Source: Xiphydria camelus
Taxonomy: Eukaryota; Arthropoda; Insecta; Hymenoptera; Xiphydriidae
Direction: 5' to 3'
Length of the DNA: 64,000 nucleotides
Assembly (NCBI GenBank): GCA_963678675.1
Contig: OY783199.1
Span: 23,185,546 to 23,249,545 of the forward strand
Shown piece after piece: positions 12,367 to 27,500 of the stretch (positions within the stretch are counted from its first letter, which is position 1; each line of letters begins with the position of its first letter). A program made the position numbers and the translations under genes. Below the pieces are notes generated by a model. The model did not search any database and had not been told where the DNA came from. It saw only the letters and a program-made list of their open reading frames with translations.

Positions 12367-12551
12367 TCACTTCCGGTCCTTGCTGAGGTCCGAAGGGAGA
12401 TCGGAGTTGAGCGAGGTCGAAAGGGTCGACCGCGGTGGTGACAGGGCTTTCGATGTTACCGGCAGCGACAATCCCGCGGCGCTCATCGCCACGTTCAAGG
12501 GAATCGTGATGAAGGGCTGATTGGCCTGAGAGACGTTCAACGACGACACCC
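12367..12551 (-). CDS. bs: bs coding exon 5: C-terminus and stop
   Basis: 185 nt after TTTTACAG, phase 1 to stop TGA at 12367-12369. It encodes [20 protein letters not shown], then [12 protein letters not shown], and ends SDLSKDRK. The PFITIPLNV stretch parallels the VQIPVSAVQL stretch near the end of vertebrate SRF. CpG-rich compared with its flanks. Confidence 0.88.
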
Positions 12552-15500
12552 CTGTAAAACGAGCCGAGAAACGTCAGCGATATGCCCCGTGAGACGATTC
12601 CAATGACAACGGCTGTATGCGAGAAAAAGAAGAGAATAAATGCTCCACGACTGAATATCTAGTCGCGAGACAAAACGTACGTTACGAACGCTTTGTAAAT
12701 GTGTTGCTTGAACATGTAGAGGATGGACGAATCATACCTATAATAAGCGTTAACTACTCGAAAAGCTTCTGCAGTATTCGAGCTTAAGTTCCTTCTTCTT
12801 CTTCGACTCATTTTATTACATACCACGTAAGTATTAGAATTACAAGAGAACTTATGAAATCCCAATGAAGTTGGGGTGCGTTTTTTGAGACCACGAATAT
12901 TTCATTCACGAAAAACTCAGGGCAGATTAAGACGCATTGCATTTTCAATTAAAATAGGGGAAAAATGGGTAGACGTCCCAGTTTTTATTTAACTTTAAAA
13001 ACGATTATCTCAAAACGGAGTGGAGATATACGAAAAATGAAGAGTAGCTTTTTTATAGTAAAAATATAGATAAACATTTTTTATTTAAACTTCTGTACAA
13101 TATCTGCAATTGATTTCAAGATAATCGAGTTTGAACTTGCCTTTCAACCGCGGCGTCTTCACTTTTACCTTATCTACAGTACATTCCTTCGGATTATTAA
13201 ATATATTAATAATATTTAGTTTTCTCGCTTTCGTGGAAATCACGATTTTCGATTCGCGCCGTACAATTCCGTCTATCCTCCGGTTTCAAGTTACATCACA
13301 TCATGAGCGTAGGTATCCATTAAATAAAAAAAAGATCGAGCAATGTCAACCTCGTTTCACGTGGGAACAGATTCTTGGATTCTCTCCGTTCGCGCGCGTC
13401 ACTTTTCACAGCCGCGACTTATCTGCTCTATCCTCCCGTGCTCCGCATTCCGAGTTCGGAGCCGTGCGTAAGCGTCGAAGTGCCGGGTATTGGAGAACTA
13501 TAAAATACTGCCGATCAACGGGTTATAAAGCGGCAAAATTGCGAGCACAATAGTCGGAAGTGAAAAATACTTCGACGCGGTAACTGTAACTTCTGCGAGC
13601 TTGTCGATGGAAGCCTTCGCATATCTTCCTTCGTTTTTCTAGCATTTCTGTAATTCACTATATGCAGTTGTTTTGCTTCGGTAGACGAAGAAGAAGGAGA
13701 GAGAGAGAGAGAGAGAGAGAAAAAGTGAGAAAAAGAGACAGGGACCGAGTGGAAAGAAAAAAAAACCGCTAAGGCCAAGCCGCCCGCGCAAGTCGTTAGC
13801 TCACCTCCGTCCTGAGGAATTTGCATGGGCTGCCCGTTTTGCCCGATACTGAGTAAAACTCCGGGACTCGGCGAGTAGACGACGTTCTGCGGCATCTGAT
13901 ACATCATTCCCGTGGAAAAGGAAGACATGCTGGCTGGAAAAGACAAAGCAGAGAAACGTCGTCATTATCGATCGATACGAAAACCATCGTCTATTCGCGA
14001 ACGTAGAGATATTCACTGTATAAATTTGTGCCTACACGGAACAGATATATGTACAGGTATATTTATAGCGTATACCTAGGCATCGATGCCTGTACAAAAT
14101 AAAGATTTTTATACAACGTATAGCCCAATTCTTTTTCGTCATTAGAAGCGTTCCTGCAAACGAATATATGTAGGTATGTAATTGTGCAACATTTCCCACG
14201 TAGCGCATGTCGAATTGAAGATCTCATCAGCACGCGAACGAAAAACGTTGTCGTCAGCGCGACAAATAAAATATTGCACAATAATAAAGTTGCAGTGGTA
14301 ATGATGTTATCGTTGACGCGGTAATAGTTATTGACAAACTAGCGATTATTATCGCATACTAATAGATGCATAACGAAGTAGGGCAAGTTTGTATTAGGCA
14401 ATATTTGTAATGTATAAAGCAATCGTAAGTAAGCACCTTCATAATGCTGGCTCGACGGAATGATTTATTTGTATAGCTAGAAAGCTAATGGAAAATTAGT
14501 TCAACGCGAATGGAAATTTATTTCCATCGAATGCGCGAAGAACGTGGTAACACGTGGTAAATAAATGTACTACGCTCTTTTCAATCAACTGTGAACCGAA
14601 TAAAAAATATATTTATGTATGCCGAATTAAAATTGTAGGACCTAGTAAACTTTCCATACAATTCATATAACGTAGCGGCGGTATATATGGCTCGGCTTGT
14701 GATATGGCCCATCGTCTATGAATTGTACATTTGCCGACACATTTTACTTTTAATAGATGGCGCTAAGAAGAGCTAAGAAGTGTTCAAGGAAACTGCAGTT
14801 ACTGAGAAAAGTAGAATGTATCGGTAAATGTACAATTTTGTACAATTTATAGACGATGGGCCATATCACAAGCCGGGCCATATATACCGTCGCTACCTTA
14901 TAAATAAATTATTTCCCAACTATATAGTGCCTCTTATTGGCAGGGATTGCGGCTATGATAGAGGGGCGTATAGCGAGTATAACGTTGAGTGATAGGGATT
15001 GCGAGATACAAATGCAGGAACAGTGGGACAAAATCTGGAAAGCGAGATGTAATGCGGGGTATAGATACTTGTGTAGTAATGATAGGGCGAGTTACCTCAG
15101 GAGAGTAGGAGAGAGAGGAGACCTAAGAAGGATTGCTAGAGCAAGATGCGGAAACGAGGAAGAGGCAAATAAGTACTGGATGGATGAGGAGAGAAGAAGA
15201 TGTAAGCTCTGCGAGAAAGAAGGGGGCACGTTGGAGCATTTAATCGGGGATTGCACCGAGATGCCGCGAGTAGATTCGGAAGTGGAAGAGCTCAGCTGGA
15301 AAAGAGGAGGAAGCGGAAAAACTAAAGCGTCGAAGGGGTAAAATGGCGAAGAAGGGGAATAGATTATTAGTTATTATATTATAGTTATTTTATTATTAGT
15401 TATTATGTCATATAAAAGACTTTACGCGTTAGCTTATATTAAGAGTAAATGTACCTATAGAGTTGTATAACCAACCTCCTTTCGTGGCTGTAAAGCCGAA

Positions 15501-18500
15501 ATAAATAATTATCTATCTATCTAGTGCCTCTTATTCTTTACGATTTTTGCTGCAAAATATTACAATAAGTTTTAGCCAACCAATAGGTAATTAACTTTAT
15601 CGAGAAGAAACAATTAAATTTTAAGCGATACCAGTTTGAATATTCCATCGTTTCTTCATTAAAATGTAATTAACAGAGCTTCCATCCAGTCAGATGTTTA
15701 AAAATAGAGGATTTTAATGAACCTTATTTGAAGAAAATGACCAAAAATGACCATTCTTTAATCATTTGAGCATTACGAGGGGATAACAAAAGCGATCTAA
15801 TGGTGTTTGTAATAAATTCGGTAAAGTTTTGAGCAATTAGTATTCAATGGAAATGATTGAGATTTCTAATCGGAATAATTTATTTTCATAAGAACACATC
15901 AAAATTGTCAGGTATGGAAAATAACAAATTAGATAACTCTTTAACGAATAAATACCTTAACAAACCTTTTCTCATGCTACAAGAAACACGCGCAACGATA
16001 CCGACTGCTTGTTACGCGTCATCATTACGATTCACAGAATCTGGGCACTCTGATGACATGACCATCTCAACACAGGGAATTCATACGAATTATTGCAATG
16101 TTTTAGCGGCGAGAAGGTATCGTGAAATTATTCGACGAATCAAGGGACGAAATTTAAAAAATAATTACTTTTTTAATGACTTTTCAAAATAAAAATGACT
16201 CTACTGTGTCGATTGAAAAAAATGGTCAATCATTTAAAAAATGACCAAGTGAGAGCCCTGAATTTATCTAAGACGCGATAATCTAATATATAATTCCTAG
16301 AGTACAATTTATTACACGTACAAACTATACGCGGGGTACTTAAATACAGTCCCTCTCTCTTTCGGCTCGCTTTTTTTTTTTTGTTCTTGGCGGCGAGCCT
16401 TTACCCAGAGCTCTTGATCATGCACCTACGACAATTATTTTATGATGCAAAGATGATTGGAATTAGAGAGCCGAAAAACGATCGCGAATTGCGAAAAATA
16501 AGGAAAAATAAATACAGATATAACGCGCGTTCGTTAATGTCAAAAGTTTCGGAAGCCATTCGCGGGAGTTCACCCGCGCGTAAGAAAAGGGGAGGGTCAT
16601 ATAAAAACTTCCCGAAGGAGGAATTTTCATGCTGCCACTCGGATAGGATTGGATCCGCTCGTAACATTAGCATCGATATTTATGTGTACACCTGCATCGA
16701 GCGCGGCTTTCGACCGGATCCTACTTCCCAGTTAGGTAGCGCGTTGTCGTCTCAGTTTGGTCATCGCGAACCGTACGACTCCTTACCGACTACCCTACAC
16801 GGCCAACCCCGTCATCGCTCGCACGCTTTTCGCATTCTAAGTGTTCACGAGGCACTCCAACGATTTTCCACGTCGGAATCGCGAGGCGCTCGTATTTAAC
16901 CGAGTCGCAGAAGCGAGACGCATTAAACTGGCGGCTATGCGATACCGTATATTCATTAGCGACGATGCGATCGTTCCTTCGTTTTTTGGAACGGACCAAG
17001 ATGGCGTCATGAAATTCGACCTGGTACATTTTGTTGAAAGGGAAAGGATGCTTTAAAGTTTAGGGAAAAATCTCTGAAACAGTGTTTTTGTATAAATAAA
17101 ATGAAACTGTAACATTTATTTTTCGACCAGAATTATAAGTACCTACTTTGTTATTTATATACTTTTGATAGTTGATTGACATTTCTTATGAGATGAAATA
17201 TAATCTTCAAATTGTATTTTATTAATGCAAACGGCAAGTCTCAATCAAAGAAATAACTGCGATTGAAACTGAAGGGAAACAATTAATTTCGGCCAAGTAC
17301 CTCCATCTTACGGTATAAGCAACTAGTCCAATAGCACTATCTATTATACTTAACTGTATTCTATCACTTACACTATGCTTTATTATTTTTACTATAATAG
17401 AGCTGCAAAACCTTGTAATTGCAGCTACCACATCATGTAGCTAAACTTATTATCATACAGCATTTGGTCGTACTTTTAGAAAAAAAAAGCACCGCTGACA
17501 ATATGTCTATGTATTATACAAAGAACTTTTTTACGCTGCTTGATATACCTACTACCACAATTATGGTATTCACGATCATCCTTTTCTCTTGTGCCACCAC
17601 GACTTTAACATAACTCCTCTAAAGAGATTTCTTTGTATTTCAAAGAGATTTCTTTGTATTACCGCTCAAACTATTACAAATCAGGAAATTGAACGACGCT
17701 GCGCGCAAATGCAAGGAAGGTTACCTTATAGACACTCTTAGATTTTTATGAAATATGGAAAACTTAAAGTTCATTGAAAAATAAGAATTCATATAAGTCC
17801 ATTGAATTCATTTTTATTTTGGTGGTACATAGATAGATAGATAACTCTTAATTAGGTTGCATTGGCTAATGTAGTTGCCACTCGTCACTGCGGCTTCCGA
17901 AATCTATTGTGACACACACTTGTCTAATTTTCTTCCCTGTCCAGTTTTAGATTCTCGAGAAAGTTGAGAACTGTTTTGGGGGGTTTTTCAAAAATGTCAT
18001 TTGGGTCCAAAAAAACTTGTCGAGATATCGACGCCTCCTCAAAGCGATCGCCTTGCAGTTGCAGAAAATGTGCTCTGCTGTTTCTATTGCATCAATGCAG
18101 ACGCGGAAACGGTTGTTTTTAATTATAGGTAGGTACCCATGTTTTTGAGATGATATCTCAATGGGCAATATCCCTTTAGAAAGCTTGTACATCTATTCAG
18201 TCCCACTTTGCTAAGATCTAGAGTAGCACTTCTGCTCTTTTATGTGAACAGGTTATGAACCTTTTTTGCCCGTCTTAGTTTCAAAATGTTCTTCCAGTAT
18301 GACGCTTTTTGGTTTTGCATCCATGATTCAATCTCGACCGTTCGGAAATATTTTGCTGTTCCACAAGAAGGCTCTGACCCCATGAAAGGAGTACTAGCCC
18401 CTTTCTTCGCTAATATATCAGCGATTTCGTTACCTTCTGTGCCTTCATCCCATGGCATTCACATCAGTGAAACCTTATTGTTTCTTGCCAGTTGCTTGAG

Positions 18501-21500
18501 TGCTCCCAGATAGTCCTAGGTATACCATTTTTTATATACAAGTAAAGGAGCTTAGTAACTTCAATGCTGTCTGACTGTCAGTGAAGGTGTAGGGGAAAGT
18601 AGAGGAATTGTGCGCATCGTGGTTTTGGTCACTTCTTTGATAGAAGGAAACGTCATCGAATCGAAGTGTTGCAGTAAAAGATAATTCTTTATGACTATAA
18701 GTTATATCGATTTGAAATTGCTAATAACAGAAGTCGAAAAGAGTAAAATTCTCTGTTTTAATGTAATTTTGGAAATCTAGGAAATAAAGTAATAAGTCCG
18801 TAATTTTAATTTGTTTATTTGACTGTTCGTTTGTTTGTTTTAACACATTTTACGAAAGTACGTTATTTTGCGTGTCTTTTGAGCTATTGTTCATTTCTTT
18901 CTGATAAAATATCTATGAGTAATTGTTTTTTATATATCCAATTATGTTGCAACGGGTAATTATACGCATGCATTTCCAAATATATGTACGCAGAATTACT
19001 TCTTGTGCACATGTAGGTATGACTATTTCTAACAGTTTTCACATATTCTCGGATTATACTGTTAGAACAGGCGTATCTACCTAAAGTGATGTCATAAAAT
19101 AATTTAACATTTTTTGCAATACAGCTACCGTGTATATAGAGGAAAGCAAAGTACTGTTTTTCTTATTTTTCAATTCCTATTTCTTATCTTTCTCCATCTC
19201 TCTGTTGGCTGTATTTCCAAAAATACCAATTTATTTTAAAATGTGCTATATTGTATTAATTTTTACTATACGAAGAAAATGAAATACTATTTTATATGGC
19301 AATATTTTGCAAAAACTCGAGTTGTGTCACTCCAGTGCCGCACAGACGATCACATAACGCCAGAATGTGAGCTCAGTGCTCTTCATTTTAAATCCATTTT
19401 TCTTAGTGTATCCATCACGGCCAAACAATGATGACGCTCATCGTCTATAGCTTCATAAATCGTATATACGTTATATCTGCTATGTTGCAGGTCCTGTAAT
19501 TCAACCCTGTATAAAGGGATCCGTAGTTTTATGTTGATCGCTGTAGTAGGTACTATTTTGAGATTAAAGCTGCACTAGCATGCTTTCGCGCACATGACAC
19601 GTCATGTTATCAGATGTTCCATACATACTGTTTTCGTAAAAAATTGTGCATGCAGTTTCAATGTCGAAAAAGTACTACGGCAATCAATAATAAGACTAAG
19701 GATCCCTTTGTATATTTTGTTCTCAGACATGCTGTATATACAGGTATTTTCTTATTTTTCTTCATACAATTTATCGAATTTTCAACATCTATGTCGATAA
19801 CTAATCAATAGTACCAGTTTGAAAGAGGGCTGAATATCTCAAACTCAAATTCAAATCCAAAATACGATCATATACGTCTAACGAACACTGCGCATATTCT
19901 TAAAAATTGAAGGAATCGTGTGCTGGCGTGATACCATAATAATATGCTACAAATTCTAGCGTGTAAAGATGTTCACACACACACACAATGGCGGTAATAT
20001 ATGCCTTTATAATAGATTTACATAGAATGCCAAAAATCTACAACGTTTACACCATAAAAGATGCGCTGGAAATTTGTGGCTAATGTGACAAATATCCATT
20101 GTCATCATCTCCAATCCCTAACTGTGCTGTTTTACTGAATGCCTAAAGAGCCTTTCAGAACTTCGATATATATACAGGGTAACGACAGGAAGCTATACTT
20201 CAATCGTAATTCAATGCTACTCTGTAACTGTATTCTATCCAAAAAAAAAGAATGAAATCTTTCAATCTGAGGAAGTAAACGTAGTTTGAGATAATAAGTG
20301 ATGATCATGGAATGAGAGATGGCCAATTTCAATGCTACAAGAGGAGTATTATACATATAAATATAAAAAGTAAACAATAAAATATTGAAAAAGCGGAAGG
20401 AAATGAAAATTACGAATATAGAAACTGTCCAATACAAATAACAAGAAATTTATCTCGAAACAACAATTTCATTATTGAGTAAATACATACATAGTTCGTA
20501 AAGCCGTCATGTTTAGTGAGAATTTAGATCCCTTCTTTTTTTAGCAAATAAGAATGATTTCACGGACGAACTATAATGTTTCCGGTAAAGGAGATCATCA
20601 AATTGTTACACATGGTCTTCGTGTTTCACAGTAAATTATTGTAGTCCAGTAATTCATGATTTGAACGTTCCGGGGAATGCTAGGAACTTCTCGGGAAGTT
20701 ATGTTTTTATTAAAGGAACATTTATTAATAAAACTAAAATCACGTGTAACAACTTGAAGGTCTCCTTTATCGGAAAAGCCATGGTTCATTAGCGAAATAT
20801 TCTTTATCCAGAAATGAGAAGAGATCTAAAATCGTGGAAAAAACATGACGACTTCCTTAGTAAATTCAACTCAAATTGGATGCTTAAAAAAAAATTGAAC
20901 TTAAAAAGAAACAAATCTGGCGGTCTCGCTTCGCCGCTTAATTCGATTAGATGCTCTGGCGATCTATGATGCCTTTTGACGCCACTTTTTTTGACACGAC
21001 CCACTTACCTACTATTGTTGAATTTTAAAATACGTATTTATTTGGACTAAACGAATACGGCTTAATTTGGGCTCATCTTCATTTAAAAAAATATATAGAA
21101 TATGAAGTAAAAAATATAAAATGGCGGCTAGAATTCATATTAGATCAACTATTTTATATTATTTAATCATTCTCCAATCAACTTCTTCAATGAAGTTGAG
21201 CCCAAATTAAGCCCTATATTTGTTTAGCCCAGATAATATATAAGTTTCCGAATGTCCTGGGTAATATTGTTCCTAGTGCGCATTAGAGGGCAGAGAAAGT
21301 TTTGCCGATTTGTACGAAGTATGCATTTTTGATTTACTGATTGTAACAATTGATTTCGATAGATTTTTTAATGCTAAATTCGACTCCGTTAGTCGAATTG
21401 CTTCATCGCGTCAGATTCTCGAGATATTCTCACTAAAATGTGTCCTAAAATGACCTTTTTGACACTTTTAAGTTACAATATTTTGAAAACTTGACATGAT

Positions 21501-24500
21501 GGAGCAATTTGGCCAACGGGATTGAATTCAGCTCGCAAAAAACCTTCAAAATTACCTTGGACGACCTCTGGGTCAGACTAAATCAGTTACCGTATGTTTT
21601 GAGTACAATCAATACTGTCTTGTTGGACAGGTGATTTATATACGTATGATAACGCAGTTCTTAAAGCAGTATAGAATTATTTAAAATTAGAAATGCACGA
21701 GATAATCTGCTCAGAAGATTCGCGTGAGGTATTGTATATTTAATATTGTGCCAATATTTACCTCGTCGACAAATGGCAAGATTATAATGATCGATGGAAT
21801 AATTATTGACCAATTTGAGGATCAGTTAATCACTACTTATCCCATCATGTAGTAATGTTTTGCAATTTTCCAACGAGATAAGTTTTGGCAAAATTGTTAG
21901 TATAAAATGTACTCTGTACGAACATCTTGAGTGAAACACGTTATATAACATTAACAGTATCAGTGTCAGAACTAATACCCACCAAATGGGAAATATAAGT
22001 TATAGGGTAAAGAAATTAAAATGTCCGTTTTCGTGTAGCGTAATTGAAGGATCTTAGTGTACTTGCTATTTCTAACTTCGTGCTTGTTAACCTCTGTATC
22101 TTCCAACTATCAGAGAATCATAATGTAATAATCCGTAATATTTTAATAATCGGATGCCAAATATTCACAAATTTGTTTAGGCACGGGCTCGTCAAGTACC
22201 ATTTCGAACATTGGTTGCTTGTTTTGGTACAGTCATTTGTTACTCGTATTTCGATCTCGGTCAATTTTGTTAAGTTTTATTATACCGAAATTTACAGGAT
22301 AGGCGACAGGAGATATCTGAAGGATTAGTCGAAGCTCTCACGCACCTTTCTGCATTTCTTATATCACCTGAAAAATAAATACTTATATATATAGTGCAGG
22401 GACTTGGCGCTACATTCGGATATCGATACTTTTTTTAAGTGAAATATTTTGTTTAGGGGTAAACCTTAGCCAACAAGTCAGTCACTATTTCTGTTGGTAT
22501 GAATGAATGGCATTTTTATGTTCTTCGGACAGTTTTAACAACTTCACGTCTTTCTAATAATACTTGGGAATGCTCGGTGTGTTCTTCTACCGAGCTGAAC
22601 GTAAATTTAATATTTTGGATATTTGCAGTTACTAAATTGAACACTTTCTGTGGTGACGTTATTTTTTCGTCCCACGGTCTTGTCAAATTCGCTTGAGCTG
22701 TGAGGCGCTTGAAAAAACCGCCAACATCATCGCATGTATTTTTGCCATGCGAAGTTACGAAAAAGTGCCATCCTGCATTAATTCCAAAATCTTCGAAATG
22801 AAAGTTGAACTTGAATAAGTTGTAATTGTTTTTATACTGTGAAGTGGGCCCATCGAAGAAATACTGAATCCTCTTAATACCGGAACAGTAAGTACTTTTC
22901 TTTCAGAAATTGAATAAATTTGATTTGAAGAAAATGGACAGCGATGCTATCGTGCTCGCTGCAGTCCGAAATTACGACAAAGCTGTCGTGTTTCAAAGAT
23001 TTTCCACCCATTCGATTATAAGCAACGAATGTGTGAATTGTAGCCTGTTTGTTAGACCAGAGCAGGTAATTCTGAATTTCGTCTTGGATAATATGAAAAC
23101 CTTAGTTTTCTGCGAAATCACAGACTACTACAAATTCGTCAGTCTCTAAACTTTCTTTTGCATAGGTATTGAAAATAGCTATTCTCTGATTTTTTGCAAT
23201 AAAATTATACACCTGCAAATTTCACACTCGACATTCGACTTCGTTAAGATTCCAGTCTCTCGTTGAGTACTCTAGGGCTGCTAAACCGGATCCATCTGTA
23301 TCTGTCCATCGACTGCACGTGACAGATACGACAGAATGCTTTTCACATATACCTAGAATTTTTTCAAATGGGCTCGAAATCAGGACAGTTTTAGCAATTG
23401 TTTAAATTGCAGAATTCACTTGACATGTTGCAGCGCATATTTGAGAGCACTTATGTGTACGTTCGCGGAAAACCTGAAGATTCAGGAATTAATTTGCACA
23501 GTTTAGCACCAGGAAGCATCAATTTTACGTTTTGATTCGTGACACATACACACATAGAATGTATTCCACTGGTTCCTCCTAAAGCACATTTTTGAGGACG
23601 GAATTGAGCAAATTTACTGAATCCAATTTTTTCCAAGGGATGTCGTTCTTTGAAGTTACATACTGTTGCTACATCACTGATCCCGGCTTAATTTGAGTCA
23701 AGCGGACAAGACACCGCTCCCTTATTCTTCGATTTATTAAATGACTGGTTTTTAAATTTCTACCTCCTAAAATAACATATTCTTTAATATAAATTTCAAA
23801 AAATCCAATGGTAATTTCTTCTAAATTTTGAAATATTTCTTTAAGGAAATAATTTGTAATGAAGTTTTATTTTCAATACATGTGGAAAATCTGTACTTTT
23901 TAAAAATTAAAAAATGTAATAGAATTTAAAAGTATTTTCCTACAAATTGCTTTGTTTTAAGAGATGGAGACTTTAAAACCGTTCTCTTAATAAATTAAAA
24001 AAGAGCACAGCGTGTTGCCCGTCGGGCTTGGACCAACTCGAGATAAACCAGACGACTCACGATCAGCGAATGACGCACCGCGCTATTCTTTAATTTCTCA
24101 GGAGGCTATCTTTAAAATTACCATTTCATGAAACAACCTATCCTTTAGGAAAATTTTCAAAAAGTTAATTAAAAAATTTGTAAAATTTGTAGAAAATGTC
24201 AAACCTCTAGATAAATTAAAAATAAAACTTTATTTTGAAATGATTCGTTTAAAGGAATCATTTTTGCAAAATAAGAAAAGTCTTCAGGAAGTAGAATCTT
24301 TTTCAGAGAAAATAATTATGATGTTTATTTTTACTCATGTGATTAATATTTTTGGAGATATGAATTATTGAAAGTAAGCGCGTGTATAAAAATGTCTTCA
24401 TATTTTCAGACTGCTGCTAACTCTTCTAATTCGGAAAACTAAAATAGATCACCAAAACTGTATCACTTTCTCGGAATACTAAACAATTCATTCTAATTTC

Positions 24501-27500
24501 ATTAAAATCCGAGAATTTTATTTCTTGAAGCTCCAGCTGATATATTGAATACTAAATTAATTATTATTGATCTCTTTAGACATTTCTCGCAGAAATCAAT
24601 CTGTAGCGCAGATCAGTCCCAGAATTATAAAAAAAAAACTAATTTTGAAGTTTTTGTTAACCCATTTTGTATAATTAATATACCTATTTATGTGTATACA
24701 GAACTACGATATAGTACCGCATATTTTAATCCATTGAAACACCAAGCAGTCTCGTATATTTCATTCTGAGAATGACTTCCCACCGAATTTGAAAAGACGG
24801 ATTCTAAGCATTATATACCGTAAAAAATTTCGGGAATGTTCCCGAACTTTTTGTATGAATTTTTTCCGAATTAAAGTGGAAGAGTACTTTTCTCTAATAT
24901 TTCGGCAAAATTCTTTACTTTTTGGAAAAAATACTGTAGGTACTAGGTACTCGGGAATATTACCGAAAATGTAGGGAATTCGGAAATTACCAAATACTTT
25001 TGGGAATTTTCCCTAATACATTGGAAAGAAATCCTACCTTTCTTATATAGGGAAAGAACCATACTCTATAATGTTCGGGAATATTACTGAAAGTCTATAT
25101 AATTCTGCAAATACTTAAACCTTTCGGGATTTTATCCTACAGGATAAAATTATAATTTTTCGTCAATTCGCTGAATTCAGACAAGAGAAAACACAATATA
25201 TTGATTTTCACAATGGGCATATTCACAACTTTTTGTACAACTGTTTAAAGTGCATGAATCGGAAGATTAGGGTATTCAAGTAATGTAGGTAAAAAATGGG
25301 TCATTAAAAAAATGTTTTTCCATTATTTTTGAGATGTTAAAAAAGGCATTCGTTTTAAAGCGTCGCACTTTCACCGTCATTTTAACTGACCAATCAGAGT
25401 CGGGCAACAGATTCCCCACCATTCACAAACCCTTTGCCAATGGCTTTAGTGACGTCACTAATTGTAAGGATTTCGTTTGAATCGAAGTCAAACTTTAAAC
25501 ATTAAAAAAAAAGAAATTAGTGCTCAGAAAAAAACACATCTTATTAATAAGCACAAAAAGTATTAACGAATGAGCAAAAAAAATCGTGAACATGCCCATT
25601 CAACACGGTAAACTATTTTATTAATTTGAAATAGTTGAACCTACTCTTACTAAAAGTTAAAATCTACTACTAAAATAAGTTATTTTTACTGTTATGCACT
25701 TAAAGGTTATATAGGCAGAATGTTATTTATTATCACTTTTCTCCTCTTTTCTAAGTTCTATTTGTGAATTCTCAGTTTACTCTTGATCAAACAAAATCCC
25801 GCAATATAATCAATTTTGTAAGGGTAAAAGATATTAATCTTTATAATTATACTTTCATTTTCCACCAATAAAACGTATTATTAAAATTTTAAAACAGTAT
25901 GTTGACAGAGAGCATTTGAGGAGCAACTTATCAAAACGCGTTTTATCCTTACGCAGTTTGTCTTATAATCGCTAATAGTTTATCGATTATAGGACAAACT
26001 GCGAATGGACAAAACGCGTTTTGATAAGTTGCTCCTCATTTGTGGAAGCATACTAATAAAATAACCAGATATGTACAATAGCTTAAACATCCGTTTTGTA
26101 GCAAAGCTAACGTCTTGTTACTGTAGCTCACCGAGAAAGACGCCAGCTTCGCGTTCAAAGTCACGCGATCGCGTCCCGACCCAACCAGAAAAAGTTTTAT
26201 TCAGCCCCTAATGATGACCTACAGACATGATACGTGTAATACGACAAGAGTAGAATCCACAAGCACAAAGGGCAATAAATATGCGAAAAAAACTTATTTA
26301 TTATGCTCTTTATATGGTACATTACGTAATAGGAAAAATTCCTTAACTCGCTAGGAATATTTCCGAATGCGTCTAGCAATTTTCCCTACGAGTTGAGAAA
26401 ATTCCCTAAACCGTTAGGCATTTTTCCGAATGCGTCTGATAATTTTCCCTGTGTAGTTGAGAAAATTCCTGATTCTGTCAGGCTATAAGTTTCCCGACTA
26501 TTTTCGGAAAAATTCCCGAAAAAATGTTTACAGTGTATACTTAAGATACGCGTCAGTGATACGTATATTTTTCATATTCCCTATATGCATACGTAGCATA
26601 GCGGTATAAATATAAAATGTACGCGTAAAGTCTACGTACATGTGTCACTGTGTGGGTTGAATATGGCAAATAAGTATTTCGTCGAGACAAATAGATATTC
26701 ATTACCATAATCTGGGGCTACTTGGTCACCCCGGGGTAACTTGGTCACCTGTTACATTTTTTTGTTTAATTTTTTTTTAATTTTTGTGTGGAATTTTAGG
26801 TCCCTTTCTATTGTTTCAGGTAAGCACTGACTAAAAATAGTGCGAAAGTACCAAAGAACCCTTGGATCCAGGTCTTACCAGGATTATACCAAAGAAAATG
26901 TCGAAAAAGCCATCGAGGCGGTTAGGGCGGAGATGTCGAAGAAAATGGCCGCGGAAACTTATCGGGTTACTTATGAAAAAAATAAAAAATCTACATCGCC
27001 CTATTTTTTTTAAGTTTTAAGTATTTTAAGTACTAATTTCATCGAAATTCTCAAGGGTGACCAAGTTACCCTAAACCCGGGGCAACTTGGTCACCACATA
27101 TATATATACATATATTTTTCTTATACAAAGCCAACAACTAACCTTTTCTAGGCTGTAAATGATTCCTTATGTTTATGTCGGTCTGTAAAAAAATTTTGAG
27201 CCAAATTCTATCAAACGTAAAAGAAAAAATCCGGTTTAAATCAAAAAAGGGTGACCAAGTAGCCCCAGATTACGGTACATTATAACCATTACTGGTAACT
27301 GTTTAACCTATTAATTGTAGAATTTAGTTTTCAAAATCCCCCACAGAGAGATCGGAATTAAAATGAAGCAATGACACGAGTATATACGTCGAACGCAGGG
27401 CAAATGGTCCTATTATAAATTTTACGAAAAACGAGAAAGGATTATATTTTCATTTGATAAAAAATTAAAATTCATTTCTGAAAAGGTTATTGTTATTAAA

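Noticed and set aside
13697..13722. Possible CRISPR or satellite array
   Set aside because: Simple GA microsatellite; eukaryotic window and no spaced direct repeats.
14063..14281. 72-codon minus-strand ORF upstream of SRF exon 4
   Set aside because: Intronic, no homology and no usable splice phase with the SRF exons.
16381..16899. 172-codon ORF on the plus strand in SRF intron 3
   Set aside because: No recognisable motif, no splice-consistent neighbours, and other frames over the same CpG-rich stretch are also open; probably chance.
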